Positions 36,221 through 45,893 of a stretch of 64,000 nt of DNA are shown one piece after another. The DNA is from Paenibacillus sp. FSL H7-0326. GTDB taxonomy: Bacteria > Bacillota > Bacilli > Paenibacillales > Paenibacillaceae. The notes under the pieces were generated by a model. The model searched no databases. It was not told the DNA's origin and saw nothing but the letters and a program-made list of their open reading frames with translations. The stretch's first letter is position 1. Every line of letters begins with the position of its first letter. Where the stretch lies: the NCBI RefSeq assembly GCF_001955535.1, contig NZ_MPVN01000001.1:1922001-1986000 (forward strand), given 5' to 3'. The translations under genes were made by a program, and so were the position numbers.

Positions 36221-38617
36221 ATGAAGCATCGTCGTCATGCTACGGAGAAAAGTATTTTGCACGCCGCATTCAGCTTATTCTTAACCGCAATTCTAATCAC
36301 TACCTTCACCCTGCTGCCCGCCTCGAATGTTCATGCAGCTGAAGAAGCAGCCCCATCCATTACCTCTATGACCTACTTCTCAGCTGCCGACGGGCCTGTT
36401 ATTACAAACTCGGGTGTTGGGCAGGCCAGCTATGGTTTTGTCATGCCGGTATTTAACGGAGGCGCTGTTACATGGAATGAAGTTGCTCAAGATTTGGGAG
36501 TTAAGGTAAAGCTCAATGGCAGCTGGGTTGATATTGATAGTATCGACAGCTTTACTTACAACCAAAACTGGGGGCACTGGAGCGATGGCGGCTTCAATGG
36601 CTATTGGTTTACCCTTTCCTCTACAACGGAGCTTCAGCTGTACTCCAAAACAACAGGAGCTACGCTGGAGTATACGCTCGTATTCAATAACATCAACAAA
36701 ACAACCATCACCGCGATGACCCCGACTCAAGGACCGCAGATTACAGCAGGATATACAGGCGGTGCAGGCTTTACCTATCCTACTTTTAATAATGATCCAG
36801 CTGTAACGTATCAAGCCGTAGCAGATGATCTGAAGGTTTACGTCAAGCCGATCAATAACACGGAGTGGATTGATATTGACAACAATGCAGCCAGCGGCTG
36901 GATCTATGATCAGAACTTTGGTCAATTTACCGATGGCGGCGGCGGATTCTGGTTCAATGTAACTGAGTCGATCAATGTCAAATTAGAATCTAAAACGTCG
37001 GGTGCTAACGTTATTTACACGATTACTTTTAATGAACCGGTAAGAAACTCTTATGTAATAACACCCTATGAGGGGACAACATTTACAGCAGATGAGAGCG
37101 GCGCCATTGGCATTCCTCTTCCCAAGATCGATGGCGGAGCTGCTATAGGTAATGAGCTCGGTAATTTTGTATACCAGATCAACGTTGGCGGAGTATGGAT
37201 AGACCTGGATCAATCTAGCCAGAGCGGATTTACATACGCCTCGAACGGATATAACAACATGTCGGATGCCAATCAGTGGGGCTATTGGGCGGATCACATC
37301 TATGGTCTCTGGTTTCAACCCATCCAAGAGGATATGCAGATTCGAATCGGCTATCCGCTGAATGGTCAAAAAGGCGGCAATATCGGCAATAATTACGTGG
37401 TCTATACCTTTATTGGCAATCCAGATGCCCCGCGTCCAGATGTAACTGATCAAGAAGATATTGCAATTGGCACGCCAAGTAATCCTGACATTCAAGGCAT
37501 GAACCTCATCTGGCGGGATGAATTTAATGGATCCGCACTTGATACAAGCAAGTGGAGCTATGAAACAGGATATTATCTTAATGATGACCCGAACACCTGG
37601 GGCTGGGGTAACTCCGAGCTGCAGCATTACACGAATAGTACACAGAATGTCTTTGTACAAGATGGGAATCTAAACATCAAAGCCTTGAACGAGCCAAAAT
37701 CCTTCCCGCAAGACCCAAGTCGGTATGCACAATACTCTTCCGGTAAGATTAATACAAAGAATAAGTTCTCTCTCGAATATGGCAGAGTGGATTTTCGTGC
37801 GAAGCTGCCGACGGGGAATGGCCTATGGCCAGCCTTGTGGATGCTCCCAGAGAACAGTACTTATGGGGTATGGGCATCATCCGGTGAGATCGATGTTATG
37901 GAAGCCAGAGGACGCCTGCCGGGCTCAACCAGCGGCGCTGTGCATTTTGGCGGACAATGGCCAGCTAACCGGCATCTCTCAGGAGAGTATCACTTCCCGG
38001 AAGGCCAGACGTTCGCAAATGATTATCACGTGTATTCTGTCGTATGGGAAGAAGACAACATTAAATGGTATGTGGACGGCAAGTTCTTCTTCAAAGTGAC
38101 CAGAGAGCAGTGGTACTCCACTGCTGCACCGGATAATCCGAATGCACCATTCGATGAGCCTTTCTATCTCATTATGAATCTTGCGGTTGGCGGAAGCTTT
38201 GACGGTGGACAGACACCAAATCCCGGCGATATTCCTGCCTCCATGCAGGTGGATTATGTCCGTGTCTACAAGGAAGGCAGCTCGAATCCTGACCCTACCG
38301 ATCCTACAGACCCTACTGAACCCGAACCGATCTCTGTCGTTGGAGATGAGGTTAAGGGGCTAAAAATCCTAGGAGATGATTTGCAGTTCTATGTGAATGG
38401 TGCAACTTTTGCGGATTTACACTATAAAGTGAACAACGGTGGTCAATTGAACGTCGCTATGAGCTCCACAGGGAATGGCAATTACACCTACAGCGTCAAT
38501 AACCTTCAGCAAGGCGATACTATTGAGTACTTCTTCACCTATAATCCCGGTGGAGGGGCGTTAGATACTCCTTGGCTCACTTACACCCATGGCGTTACCC
38601 AAGGTGTGCCAGAATAA
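36221..38617 (+). CDS. Secreted laminarinase, GH16 with C-terminal CBM56-like domain
   Basis: Hydrolyses beta-1,3-glucan outside the cell. The 798-residue protein has a signal peptide (about 1-39); three related domains of about 110 residues, each with a GxW-IDID or IDLD core and a WGYW/GHW-type aromatic cluster; a GH16 catalytic domain (about 427-690) with Glu556 nucleophile and Glu561 acid/base in GEIDVMEARG; a DPTDPTDP-type linker; and a CBM56-like domain (about 705-798). The Met in EIDVME is the bulge typical of endo-beta-1,3-glucanases rather than lichenases. GGGAGG lies just before the ATG. The three N-terminal domains look like binding modules of one kind; I do not assign a family. A cre-like site suggests carbon catabolite repression. 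Confidence 0.9.
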   Translation: MKHRRHATEKSILHAAFSLFLTAILITTFTLLPASNVHAAEEAAPSITSMTYFSAADGPVITNSGVGQASYGFVMPVFNGGAVTWNEVAQDLGVKVKLNGSWVDIDSIDSFTYNQNWGHWSDGGFNGYWFTLSSTTELQLYSKTTGATLEYTLVFNNINKTTITAMTPTQGPQITAGYTGGAGFTYPTFNNDPAVTYQAVADDLKVYVKPINNTEWIDIDNNAASGWIYDQNFGQFTDGGGGFWFNVTESINVKLESKTSGANVIYTITFNEPVRNSYVITPYEGTTFTADESGAIGIPLPKIDGGAAIGNELGNFVYQINVGGVWIDLDQSSQSGFTYASNGYNNMSDANQWGYWADHIYGLWFQPIQEDMQIRIGYPLNGQKGGNIGNNYVVYTFIGNPDAPRPDVTDQEDIAIGTPSNPDIQGMNLIWRDEFNGSALDTSKWSYETGYYLNDDPNTWGWGNSELQHYTNSTQNVFVQDGNLNIKALNEPKSFPQDPSRYAQYSSGKINTKNKFSLEYGRVDFRAKLPTGNGLWPALWMLPENSTYGVWASSGEIDVMEARGRLPGSTSGAVHFGGQWPANRHLSGEYHFPEGQTFANDYHVYSVVWEEDNIKWYVDGKFFFKVTREQWYSTAAPDNPNAPFDEPFYLIMNLAVGGSFDGGQTPNPGDIPASMQVDYVRVYKEGSSNPDPTDPTDPTEPEPISVVGDEVKGLKILGDDLQFYVNGATFADLHYKVNNGGQLNVAMSSTGNGNYTYSVNNLQQGDTIEYFFTYNPGGGALDTPWLTYTHGVTQGVPE

Positions 38618-38687
38618 CATATCGATTCTAAGCAGGTACAGCATCCGTCATCATCATTTCAGGTCAAAGCACCTCTATAAGCTCAAA

Positions 38688-38728
38688 AGAAAGAAGCAGG
38701 CTCAATTCACACTGGCCTGCTTCTTTCT
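38688..38728. terminator. Bidirectional terminator between laminarinase and GNAT genes
   Basis: AGAAAGAAGCAGGC (38688-38701) pairs with GCCTGCTTCTTTCT (38715-38728). It lies between convergent genes and has T-rich/A-rich flanks usable on both strands. Confidence 0.85.
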
Positions 38729-38757
38729 GTATAGTCGATCTCCGTAATCAACCGTTC

Positions 38758-39291
38758 TTAATTCAATGTGCTCGGCTCATCTAAGGAAACGCCGTAAACT
38801 TCCTTGTACAGCTGTACCTTATACGAATGGAACTCCGTTTCTGTCAATCGCTGAGGATAGCTCATGATACACAGGGGCAGATCCGGCTGGCCTTCACGCA
38901 GTGGCGGCTGCATATATTTGTGATCCCCTAGCTGAAAACCGAGCCGTTCGTAGAATCCGATTCTTCTTCGCTTCAGCTCATCTTCGGGAGGCTCGACTTC
39001 TAGAATTACCGGCAGAGCCGATTCCTTCATGAATTGTTCCATTAACAGCCGTCCTCTTCCTCCCCCTCGAATGACCGGTGTTACGGCGATATGCTCCACA
39101 AATCGAAAGCTCTCGAATTCCCACCCTGCGAGAAAAGCAATGACCTTCCCTTGCTCATCCTGTTGTGTCAGCAGGCGATAATACGGATTAGACAATAGCC
39201 TCTTCTGCCCTTCATAGCTCCGAAACTCAATAATTGGAAAAGAATCCTCCATAATGCTATATATTTGATCAAACTTTTCTGGGTGAATCAT
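38758..39291 (-). CDS. GNAT-family N-acetyltransferase
   Basis: A 177-residue acetyltransferase. The acetyl-CoA loop is seen as VIRGGGRGRLLMEQF, and the C-terminal FYERLGF segment is typical of the GNAT fold. The substrate is unknown. GAGGAAGTGAG precedes the ATG. Single gene, convergent with the laminarinase gene. Confidence 0.85.
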   Translation of the reverse strand: MIHPEKFDQIYSIMEDSFPIIEFRSYEGQKRLLSNPYYRLLTQQDEQGKVIAFLAGWEFESFRFVEHIAVTPVIRGGGRGRLLMEQFMKESALPVILEVEPPEDELKRRRIGFYERLGFQLGDHKYMQPPLREGQPDLPLCIMSYPQRLTETEFHSYKVQLYKEVYGVSLDEPSTLN

Positions 39292-39481
39292 TCTCTCACT
39301 TCCTCATGCCTCAATCTGCTTGATTTTGTAAGCTGCAGCCAATGTGCTGCCTTGTTCAGTCTAGCACTGATCTTCAAATAAACTCAAACATACAGCTCAC
39401 CCTTGATGCAATGATCAATGATGCCCCGTTACGTACAATCTATCTTATCCAACTCTTCCCATAATGATGTGGACACAACAG

Positions 39482-39511
39482 AAAAGCCCGGGCCTTTTGG
39501 CCTGGACTTTT
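39482..39511 (-). terminator. Terminator downstream of the 55-aa protein gene
   Basis: AAAAGTCCAGGCC pairs with GGCCCGGGCTTTT on the minus strand around AAAA, followed by CTGTT. The stretch 39292-39597 otherwise shows no coding or RNA feature that I can support. Confidence 0.7.
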
Positions 39512-39597
39512 CCCTTCATATGAAGTATTGAATAAATAACAGCTGAGTGACTGTCAAGCAGGTATGCCTGCTGATAAGTGAGTGGGTAGGCTGTAGC

Positions 39598-39765
39598 CTA
39601 TTTCAAATCCACACGCGGTACTTTTTTGCCTCCATGTGATGATCGCGAGCTTCTCATCATACTGGAAACGGATGTAAACAGCTTATCCCTCGCTTTTTTA
39701 TTCCTCATCAAGTAAGTGACTCCAGCGCCAATCGCTGTCATAATAATTCCTCTTTTTTTAGACAT
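39598..39765 (-). CDS. Small basic protein, 55 aa
   Basis: A short gene with an excellent ribosome site: AAGGAGG seven bases before the ATG at 39765, ending in TAG at 39598-39600. The product starts MSKKRGIIMTAIGAGVTYLM, a possible single membrane segment with a Gly-rich face, followed by a basic, Ser-rich tail ending VPRVDLK. It resembles small YtxH-type or spore/envelope proteins in layout, but I do not recognise a family. A terminator lies about 90 bp downstream. Confidence 0.72.
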   Translation of the reverse strand: MSKKRGIIMTAIGAGVTYLMRNKKARDKLFTSVSSMMRSSRSSHGGKKVPRVDLK

Positions 39766-39886
39766 GGTAACTTCCTCCTTATAGGATAGATTTCATCGTG
39801 TCTTGCTTGAAATTTACCCTCTGCGGCGAAAACGAAACGCTAACGCTGACGATTAACTGTAATTTGCATCGTTAACCTGCTCTAAT

Positions 39887-40375
39887 TCATATCTGCGAGG
39901 ATACCGATGTCTGTGTTTTCCAAATTATAAATTTCTGGTCATCCTTGGACTGTTCCCAGGCCGTATCATACACCACTTGCACATCGGGATGCGCTGTGAA
40001 ATACTCCTCTTTCACTTCAAACCTCACTTCATAAGTGCTTGTCTCTTCATTACTGGTGGCCATACTAACCTCAGGTTCAGTGAAGACCTTCTCTGCCTCG
40101 TCAGGTAATACGAACTGGACTTGATAATCCGGATTATTCGTAATTTCTGCAGTAATCCGAACTTCGCGTCCTGCGTCATTGTAGTGGGAATATTCCATAT
40201 GCATCTGATCTGGTTCTGGTATCTCTTCGTATTGGGGAGTACCTGCTCCGTCCAGAAGATAATAAACTTTCTCTAATTTCGGCGCAGCTTCTTCGACCAC
40301 GGCTGGTTCTGAGCAGCCTGCTGCCAGCAAGCCTGTTAAAACGGTAAATAGCATAAGTTTTGTTAGACGATTCAT
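39887..40375 (-). CDS. Hypothetical lipoprotein
   Basis: A 162-residue protein with a lipoprotein signal ending LLAAGC, so it should be anchored outside the membrane by Cys21. The mature part is acidic and beta-rich, with no family that I recognise. GGAG lies 11 bases before the ATG. Single gene on the minus strand. Confidence 0.75.
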   Translation of the reverse strand: MNRLTKLMLFTVLTGLLAAGCSEPAVVEEAAPKLEKVYYLLDGAGTPQYEEIPEPDQMHMEYSHYNDAGREVRITAEITNNPDYQVQFVLPDEAEKVFTEPEVSMATSNEETSTYEVRFEVKEEYFTAHPDVQVVYDTAWEQSKDDQKFIIWKTQTSVSSQI

Positions 40376-40488
40376 AGATAAAAATACTCCATTTCTTAAA
40401 TGATAATTTTTTCTTATGCGAAGGAATTACATATCGATTCAGCAATAGTAACTGCTCTTAACTACCCCCATCAAAAGGAGGAGTGAAA

Positions 40489-40722
40489 TTACCCGCCCTC
40501 TTTGTCCCGATCTGTCTTGATTGCTTGACTGTTCGTCGCTGCTTTGGCTTCGGCATCCAAATCCCGAACCGTCTTTGTCAGCCGGGTTATGGAATTGTCC
40601 AGCTTATCTAAACGCGTCCCAATCGTGCTCAGAATATACCGGAGCAAAATGACACAAACCGCCATAGGAAAGCCGATATTCGTCACTAGATAAATGATCT
40701 CTTCCAAATTAATTAACTCCAT
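40489..40722 (-). CDS. YvrJ-like small membrane protein
   Basis: A 77-residue protein from the ATG at 40722, which has GGGAGGG seven bases upstream; the ATG at 40767 has none. One membrane segment (LVTNIGFPMAVCVILLRYIL) is followed by a helical, charged tail with heptad character (TRLDKLDNSITRLTKTV). The NIGFP motif and the short tail match the YvrJ family of Bacillus-type small proteins, whose function is not known. Holin-like proteins are the main alternative. Confidence 0.75.
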   Translation of the reverse strand: MELINLEEIIYLVTNIGFPMAVCVILLRYILSTIGTRLDKLDNSITRLTKTVRDLDAEAKAATNSQAIKTDRDKEGG

Positions 40723-40833
40723 TGTAAATCCCTCCCTTATATATGGAAAGGTAATGGAATCGGACATTTTACAACCACGATCCGTATTTTTCGTGAAAAA
40801 CGGTTCTTAACCGAACTCATCGCAACGCAAAGA

Positions 40834-40859
40834 ACCGCCCGGAATTCCTGCCGGACGGT
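40834..40859 (-). terminator. Terminator after the 51-aa protein gene
   Basis: ACCGTCCGG (minus strand) pairs with CCGGGCGGT across eight bases, followed by TCTTTG. It lies about 57 bases after the TAA at 40916; a second small hairpin (TTCACTT/AAGTGAA) precedes it. Confidence 0.65.
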
Positions 40860-40915
40860 CTAAGTTCACTTCACTGAAAAGTGAATTCTCTATATCCTGT
40901 TACATTGATGTCGCT

Positions 40916-41071
40916 TTATTTCTGACCTTCGGAAGCCGTATCCGAAGACTTCTTAGTGCCTTTACTCTTATAAGGCTTGGGTGCACTCTTGGCGCGTCGC
41001 TCACTGGCTTGCCAGCGATTCCAGCCTTTTTTGCCTGTCCCTCTGCCTGTTCCGCCTTTACCTTTTGCCAT
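40916..41071 (-). CDS. Small basic Gly-rich protein, 51 aa (DUF3934-like)
   Basis: Starts ATG at 41071 after AAGGA, ends TAA at 40916. The product opens MAKGKGGTGRGTGKKGWNRW and is rich in Lys, Gly, Arg and Ser. This opening matches my memory of the short DUF3934 family of Bacilli; function unknown. Strong basic charge suggests nucleic-acid contact. Confidence 0.7.
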   Translation of the reverse strand: MAKGKGGTGRGTGKKGWNRWQASERRAKSAPKPYKSKGTKKSSDTASEGQK

Positions 41072-41240
41072 GCTATCCTTCACCACTTTATATTCATTTC
41101 CATACTTATGGGTTAGCCTATCACTATACAGGAATGAGAGCTCAATGTACAGTATCCGCGGTTTAGGAAGAAGCTTTAAGATGCTCCTCCATGTACCTGT
41201 TTATCGAATTTTGGATAGAATCCGCATTTGTCATGTCATA

Positions 41241-42632
41241 TTAAGAGAGCAACTGCCCCATGACTTGTGCTGCTGTCTTCTCCCCATTCAGCATACAATC
41301 AGGAATCCCTACTCCATAGTAGGAGCAGCCCGCCAGCCAAATTCCCGGGAAATAAAGTGCCATATTATGCTCCAGCGACTGAACCAGCTCATGATGCTTC
41401 ATATGGTAATTTGGCATTTGCTCATGCCATTTGCGGACGTGATGTGTGATCGGCTTCGCCGAAATTCCCATTGCCTCGCGAATGTCCGTCAGCGCAACTT
41501 CGATGAGCTCCTCCTCGGATAACGGAAGAAGAGAGTCATATACCGGCTTCGTGCTTTTATAAAAAAGTCTGACCAGCAGACGGCTGTGATCCGAGGTATG
41601 CTTCCACTTTCGGCTTGTCCATGTGCAAGCATTGCACTTCAGGGCACTCGCATCCGTCGTGATGAACCCCGTCCCGTTAGCCGGCAGCTCACTGTCCGGC
41701 ACATCAAAGCCCAAATAGACGCTGATCAAGGAGCTGCTCTTCAGCTGGTCAAAATCCTCCGTAAGCTCAGGCTTAGCCAGCATGCTTCCCGCTGCGGTAT
41801 GAGGAACGCTGAGCACGACATAATCGGCTTCTAATACATCATCGGTCGACAGACTCAGCGCATACTTTCCATTCACAGGCTCAATGCGGGTAACGGATGT
41901 AGCTGTGCGAATATCCACCTCCGAGAGCTCCCTCTCAAACGCCTCAATGAGATCCGACATCCCTCCGGCAAAGGAGAGGAATTTCTTCTCTCCAGAGGAC
42001 TTCAGCTTGGCTCGCTGCTCAGACAGTCCACGAATCAGACTTCCATATTCGTTTTTGTAGTCCAAGAGATAGGACAGTGTCGATGCCAGCGTAAGGTCAT
42101 ATATATTCCCCGAATATACTCCGGATATAACAGGTGCAATCTGCTTCTCTACAAATTCCTTGCCGAGAAAGGCCTCCAGAAATTCACCCAATGAATCATT
42201 TTGGGTAAACCGGTCATTCGGTGTATAAAAATCCTTAAGTGCCTCGACCTTTCCTTCAGCTGACACAAGCGTCGTGCTGGCCAGAGATTCGATGCTCATC
42301 GGTATCCCGAACATGGAATCATCCGGTATCTGCTTCAGCGCCCCATCACTGTGGACAAAAGAAGTCCCTGTCTCGTTGTAAACGACTCGATCGGTCAGCC
42401 CAAGCTGCTCAATGTATTGGAACGTATTCTTCTTGCGCGTCACAATGGAATCGGCTCCCGTCTCCATCGTAAACTCTCCATCATGCACGGTGCTGATCTT
42501 CCCGCCCAGCGCAGACTCCGCTTCTAATAACACAATTCGCACGTCTTGACCGCTTGTTCTTATTTCTTTTTGCAAATGATAGGCACAGGACAGACCTGTA
42601 ATGCCTCCGCCGACGATAGCCACTGTCTTCAA
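41241..42632 (-). CDS. cgoX: Coproporphyrinogen III oxidase (HemY/CgoX type)
   Basis: Oxidises coproporphyrinogen III to coproporphyrin III with FAD and oxygen in the Gram-positive haem pathway. About 463 residues, with the dinucleotide fold VAIVGGGITGLSCAYHL, LLEAESALGGKISTV, METGADSIV, and the C-terminal FAD motif in LAGCSYYGVGIPDCMLNGEKTA. No other haem genes adjoin. Two non-ATG starts are possible: GTG at 42641, one base after AAGG, or TTG at 42632, ten bases after it; I prefer TTG by spacing. It lies 20 bases after an RlmA-type methyltransferase gene. Confidence 0.9.
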   Translation of the reverse strand: MKTVAIVGGGITGLSCAYHLQKEIRTSGQDVRIVLLEAESALGGKISTVHDGEFTMETGADSIVTRKKNTFQYIEQLGLTDRVVYNETGTSFVHSDGALKQIPDDSMFGIPMSIESLASTTLVSAEGKVEALKDFYTPNDRFTQNDSLGEFLEAFLGKEFVEKQIAPVISGVYSGNIYDLTLASTLSYLLDYKNEYGSLIRGLSEQRAKLKSSGEKKFLSFAGGMSDLIEAFERELSEVDIRTATSVTRIEPVNGKYALSLSTDDVLEADYVVLSVPHTAAGSMLAKPELTEDFDQLKSSSLISVYLGFDVPDSELPANGTGFITTDASALKCNACTWTSRKWKHTSDHSRLLVRLFYKSTKPVYDSLLPLSEEELIEVALTDIREAMGISAKPITHHVRKWHEQMPNYHMKHHELVQSLEHNMALYFPGIWLAGCSYYGVGIPDCMLNGEKTAAQVMGQLLS

Positions 42633-42652
42633 TGGAATCACACCTTCTATAT

Positions 42653-43549
42653 CTATAAGTTGTTATTCTTCTTTGTGCCATACAAAATATGATACTCAAA
42701 AGTAATATTCTGCTGCCTGATAACTTCCTTCAGCTTATGTTCTGCAATCCCCCAGGTCAGGGGTGTCATATGAACCAAATGAGCCATTTCCTCCGCGTCA
42801 AGCTGAAGTGTGTAGCTCACCTTCTCCTCACGAATGATGTGGTAATGATGGGAAAAATGCTCGATTGTGCGCTTATTATCGTACGACTGCTGCGCCGTAT
42901 GCTCATAGAATCGGCTTCTCAGCTCCTGCAAATACCCGCTGCCCGGAATAACCTTAATGATGATGCCATCATCTGTAAGCAGTCTGTGAAACTCTTCATA
43001 ATTGGAGGGGGACAGGATATTCAGAATATAAGGAAAGCTGCTGCTCCTAAACGGCATTCTGGCCAAATCTCCGACGCACCAGAGGTTATCTGCTTCTTGC
43101 TTGGCCGCAAGCAGAATTCCTTCCTTGGAAATATCGAGCCCAGCACCGAACCATTCATGTCTCGTCAGGGAGACAAGCTTCTGCTGAATCTGAATTAATA
43201 ATGATCCTTCGCCGCATCCGGCATCCAGCAGCATATTCGGTGTGGAGGTATTATTGTACCGAAATTGATCCGGTAAATGCTTCATTATTCCTACCGCGAT
43301 TGCCTCAATCAGTGGTTCAAGCTTACCAGCGGAGATCAGCTGCTTGCGTGCACGGAATAATGTGCGACCATATGGGGTTTTAACCGCACGCAGCAGCAAA
43401 TTAATGTAACCAAATTTCGATATATCAAAAGTATGTCCTTGTGGACAAAACAGGCTTTTTCCAGACCTTGAATCCATTACTCCGTGACACATGGGACAAC
43501 GAAGCAAATGCAACATATGAGAATTCAACACGTAGTACACCCCGTTCAT
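42653..43549 (-). CDS. 23S rRNA (guanine-N1)-methyltransferase, RlmA family
   Basis: Methylates N1 of a guanine in 23S rRNA helix 35 (G745 or G748 by family). The 298-residue protein has an N-terminal zinc site, CPMCHG ... CPQGHTFD, followed by the RlmA signature around YINLLLRAVKTPYG, and a SAM-dependent methyltransferase domain with LLDAGCGEGSL and NILSPSNYEEF. TlrB-type members confer tylosin resistance; the sequence alone does not tell which guanine is used. The ATG at 43549 has no ribosome site; GTG at 43531, behind GGGGTG, is a good alternative. Confidence 0.85.
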   Translation of the reverse strand: MNGVYYVLNSHMLHLLRCPMCHGVMDSRSGKSLFCPQGHTFDISKFGYINLLLRAVKTPYGRTLFRARKQLISAGKLEPLIEAIAVGIMKHLPDQFRYNNTSTPNMLLDAGCGEGSLLIQIQQKLVSLTRHEWFGAGLDISKEGILLAAKQEADNLWCVGDLARMPFRSSSFPYILNILSPSNYEEFHRLLTDDGIIIKVIPGSGYLQELRSRFYEHTAQQSYDNKRTIEHFSHHYHIIREEKVSYTLQLDAEEMAHLVHMTPLTWGIAEHKLKEVIRQQNITFEYHILYGTKKNNNL

Positions 43550-43698
43550 TCATTTATCGTAAGAATGAAAAAGGCACAGAAAAATAAACCCCTGGCTTGT
43601 AGTTTTAAAAAAAACGCCTGGGCTTACTTATAATCTGTACCTCTCATTAACGATAGCGAATGAACTGAATTATCATACGTCGTTCTCCTTAAAATAGA

Positions 43699-43730
43699 AA
43701 AGTGAGAACAGAAACCTCTGTTCTCACTTT
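43699..43730 (-). terminator. Rho-independent terminator of htpG
   Basis: AAAGTGAGAACAGA (43699-43712) pairs with TCTGTTCTCACTTT (43717-43730) around a four-base loop; on the minus strand TCTATTTT follows. It is 32 bases after the htpG stop. Confidence 0.9.
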
Positions 43731-43761
43731 ATTTTACCGTGGCATGAAGCTGTAGTAAACC

Positions 43762-45648
43762 TTACGCCATGATTTTGCAAATATCATTCGTGAACGCGAC
43801 GGGATCTTCCACCTGAAGTCCTTCAATCAGCAGCGCCTGGTTGTATAGAACACTGGTGTACACCGCGAATTTATCTTGATCGTTCTCAAACGCCTGCTTC
43901 AATGCACTGAACACATCATGATTCGCATTAATCTCCAGCACTTTGTCGGCTTTGACCTGCTGGCCGTCTGCATTCGGCATCGCATTCAGCACTTTCTCCA
44001 TCTCGATGGTGATTTCACCGTCGGCGGATAGGCAAACCGGATGGGATTTGAGACGCTTGGAAGCCTTGACACTCTTCACTTTACCGCCCAAGAGCTCCTG
44101 CATTTTCTCAAACAATTCCTTGTTCTCGGATTCCTTCGCTTCCGCTTCCTCTTCGCTGCTATCTGCTTCAAATCCAAGATCACCGCTCGATACAGAACGG
44201 AACTCTTTCTCCTGGTAGCTCATCAGCATCTTGATGGCGAACTCATCCACATCGTCAGTGAAATAGAGAATTTCATAGCCTTTATCCGCCACGAGCTCGG
44301 TTTGCGGCAGACGTTCAATACGCTGCACGGACTCACCTGTTGCATAGTAAATATATTTCTGATCTTCCGGCATACGGGAGACGTATTCAGCCAGGCTGAC
44401 CAGCTTCTGCTCCTTGGAGGAATAGAACAGCAGGAGATCCTGAAGATCGCCCTTGTTCATGCCATAATCGTTGTATACTCCAAATTTAAGCTGTCTGCCA
44501 AACGATTCGTAGAATTTCTCATAATTCTCACGCTCATCCTTCATCATGGATTGCAGCGCAGATTTGATCTTGTTCTTGATGTTCTTCGCGATCAGCTTCA
44601 ATTGACGATCATGCTGCAGCAGCTCGCGGGAAATGTTCAAGGACAGATCCTCGGAATCGACCATCCCTTTGACAAAGCTGAAGTAATCCGGCAGCAGGTC
44701 TCCGCATTTATCCATGATCAATACGCCGTTAGAGTAGAGCTCAAGGCCTTTCTCATATTCCTTGGTGTAATAGTCGAACGGCGTTTTCTCCGGAATAAAC
44801 AGAATGGCATTGTACACAACAGCACCGTCAGCACTGATATGTACGTGCTTCAGCGGCTTGTCGAAGCCGTAGCGTTTCTCGAAATAGAAGTTCTCATAGT
44901 CTTCATCTGTCAGCTCACTCTTGTTCTTGCGCCAGATCGGAACCATGCTGTTTACGGTCTGCTCTTCGGTAACTTCCTCAAACTCGTTCTCCGCATCTTC
45001 CTTCGGCTTCTGCGTCTTCACGTCCATCTTGATCGGATAACGAATGAAATCGGAATATTTCTTAATAATCGTTCTAAGACGATACTCCTCCAGGAATTCA
45101 TCGTAAGAATCTTCTTCTGTATTCTCTCTAATGTGAAGAATGATATCAGTTCCTACGCTGTCTTTGTCAGCTGGATCAATCGTGTATCCATCTGCGCCTT
45201 GAGACTGCCATTTATAGGCCTGCTCGCTGCCCCAAGCCTTCGTAATCACCGTAATCTCATCTGCAACCATGAACGCAGAATAGAAGCCCACCCCGAATTG
45301 TCCAATAATGTTATGGCCGTCCTTCAGCTCATTCTCGTTCTTGAACGCAAAAGATCCGCTGTTCGCGATGATCCCCAGGTTGTTCTCCAGCTCCTCCTGC
45401 GTCATCCCGATCCCTGTGTCTGAAATGGTGAGTGTGCGGTTTTCTTTATCTGCGGTAATCTTAATGAAATAATCTTCGTTATTAAAAGTCAGCTGATCCT
45501 CAACCAATGCCTTATAGTACATCTTGTCAATCGCATCGCTGGCGTTGGAGATAAGCTCTCTTAGAAAAATTTCCTTTTGCGTGTAAATAGAGTTAACCAT
45601 CATCTCCAGCAAGCGCTTGGATTCGGCCTTAAATTGCTTTGTTGCCAT
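43762..45648 (-). CDS. htpG: Molecular chaperone HtpG (Hsp90)
   Basis: ATP-dependent cytosolic chaperone. From the ATG at 45648 (GGGAG seven bases upstream) it is 628 residues, the usual length. Visible are the GHKL ATPase motifs: [29 protein letters not shown] and [13 protein letters not shown], then the middle-domain [15 protein letters not shown] segment. A perfect CIRCE element sits between promoter and start, indicating HrcA control. Single gene with its own terminator. Confidence 0.96.
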   Translation of the reverse strand: MATKQFKAESKRLLEMMVNSIYTQKEIFLRELISNASDAIDKMYYKALVEDQLTFNNEDYFIKITADKENRTLTISDTGIGMTQEELENNLGIIANSGSFAFKNENELKDGHNIIGQFGVGFYSAFMVADEITVITKAWGSEQAYKWQSQGADGYTIDPADKDSVGTDIILHIRENTEEDSYDEFLEEYRLRTIIKKYSDFIRYPIKMDVKTQKPKEDAENEFEEVTEEQTVNSMVPIWRKNKSELTDEDYENFYFEKRYGFDKPLKHVHISADGAVVYNAILFIPEKTPFDYYTKEYEKGLELYSNGVLIMDKCGDLLPDYFSFVKGMVDSEDLSLNISRELLQHDRQLKLIAKNIKNKIKSALQSMMKDERENYEKFYESFGRQLKFGVYNDYGMNKGDLQDLLLFYSSKEQKLVSLAEYVSRMPEDQKYIYYATGESVQRIERLPQTELVADKGYEILYFTDDVDEFAIKMLMSYQEKEFRSVSSGDLGFEADSSEEEAEAKESENKELFEKMQELLGGKVKSVKASKRLKSHPVCLSADGEITIEMEKVLNAMPNADGQQVKADKVLEINANHDVFSALKQAFENDQDKFAVYTSVLYNQALLIEGLQVEDPVAFTNDICKIMA

Positions 45649-45691
45649 GATTAGTCTCCCTTCTATTCTATGAGCATCCTTGCTCAAATTT

Positions 45692-45718
45692 TTAGCACTC
45701 TAAAGCTTAGAGTGCTAA
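45692..45718 (-). promoter_or_regulatory. CIRCE element (HrcA operator) upstream of htpG
   Basis: TTAGCACTC, nine bases, GAGTGCTAA: identical to the CIRCE consensus in all 18 fixed positions. It lies 44 bp before the htpG start and just downstream of the promoter, the classical position. Confidence 0.96.
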
Positions 45719-45728
45719 CTCTTCTACT

Positions 45729-45758
45729 TATATATCATATTGGAAAAATTGATGTCAA
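45729..45758 (-). promoter_or_regulatory. htpG promoter
   Basis: Minus strand: -35 TTGACA (45753-45758), 18-base spacer, -10 TATATA (45729-45734). The transcription start would fall just before or at the edge of the CIRCE element. Confidence 0.75.
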
Positions 45759-45893
45759 GTTTGGATTTGAAATCAACCCAATCCGCTATAACTTCGATTA
45801 AAATAGGCTCGATCCTTCATGTAGGAGGTAAATTCATGTGAGCAATATTGAACTTGTCCTCATATATATTTTAGAAGGTGGAAGCTTCATGAC

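Noticed and set aside
43600..43680. Hairpin-like A-rich stretch upstream of the htpG terminator
   Set aside because: The apparent GC-rich arms do not pair into a stable stem on inspection.
44041..45423. A 460-codon open frame on the plus strand opposite htpG
   Set aside because: It is antisense to a firmly identified Hsp90 gene, has no recognisable domains and no supporting ribosome site; it reflects the codon bias of htpG.
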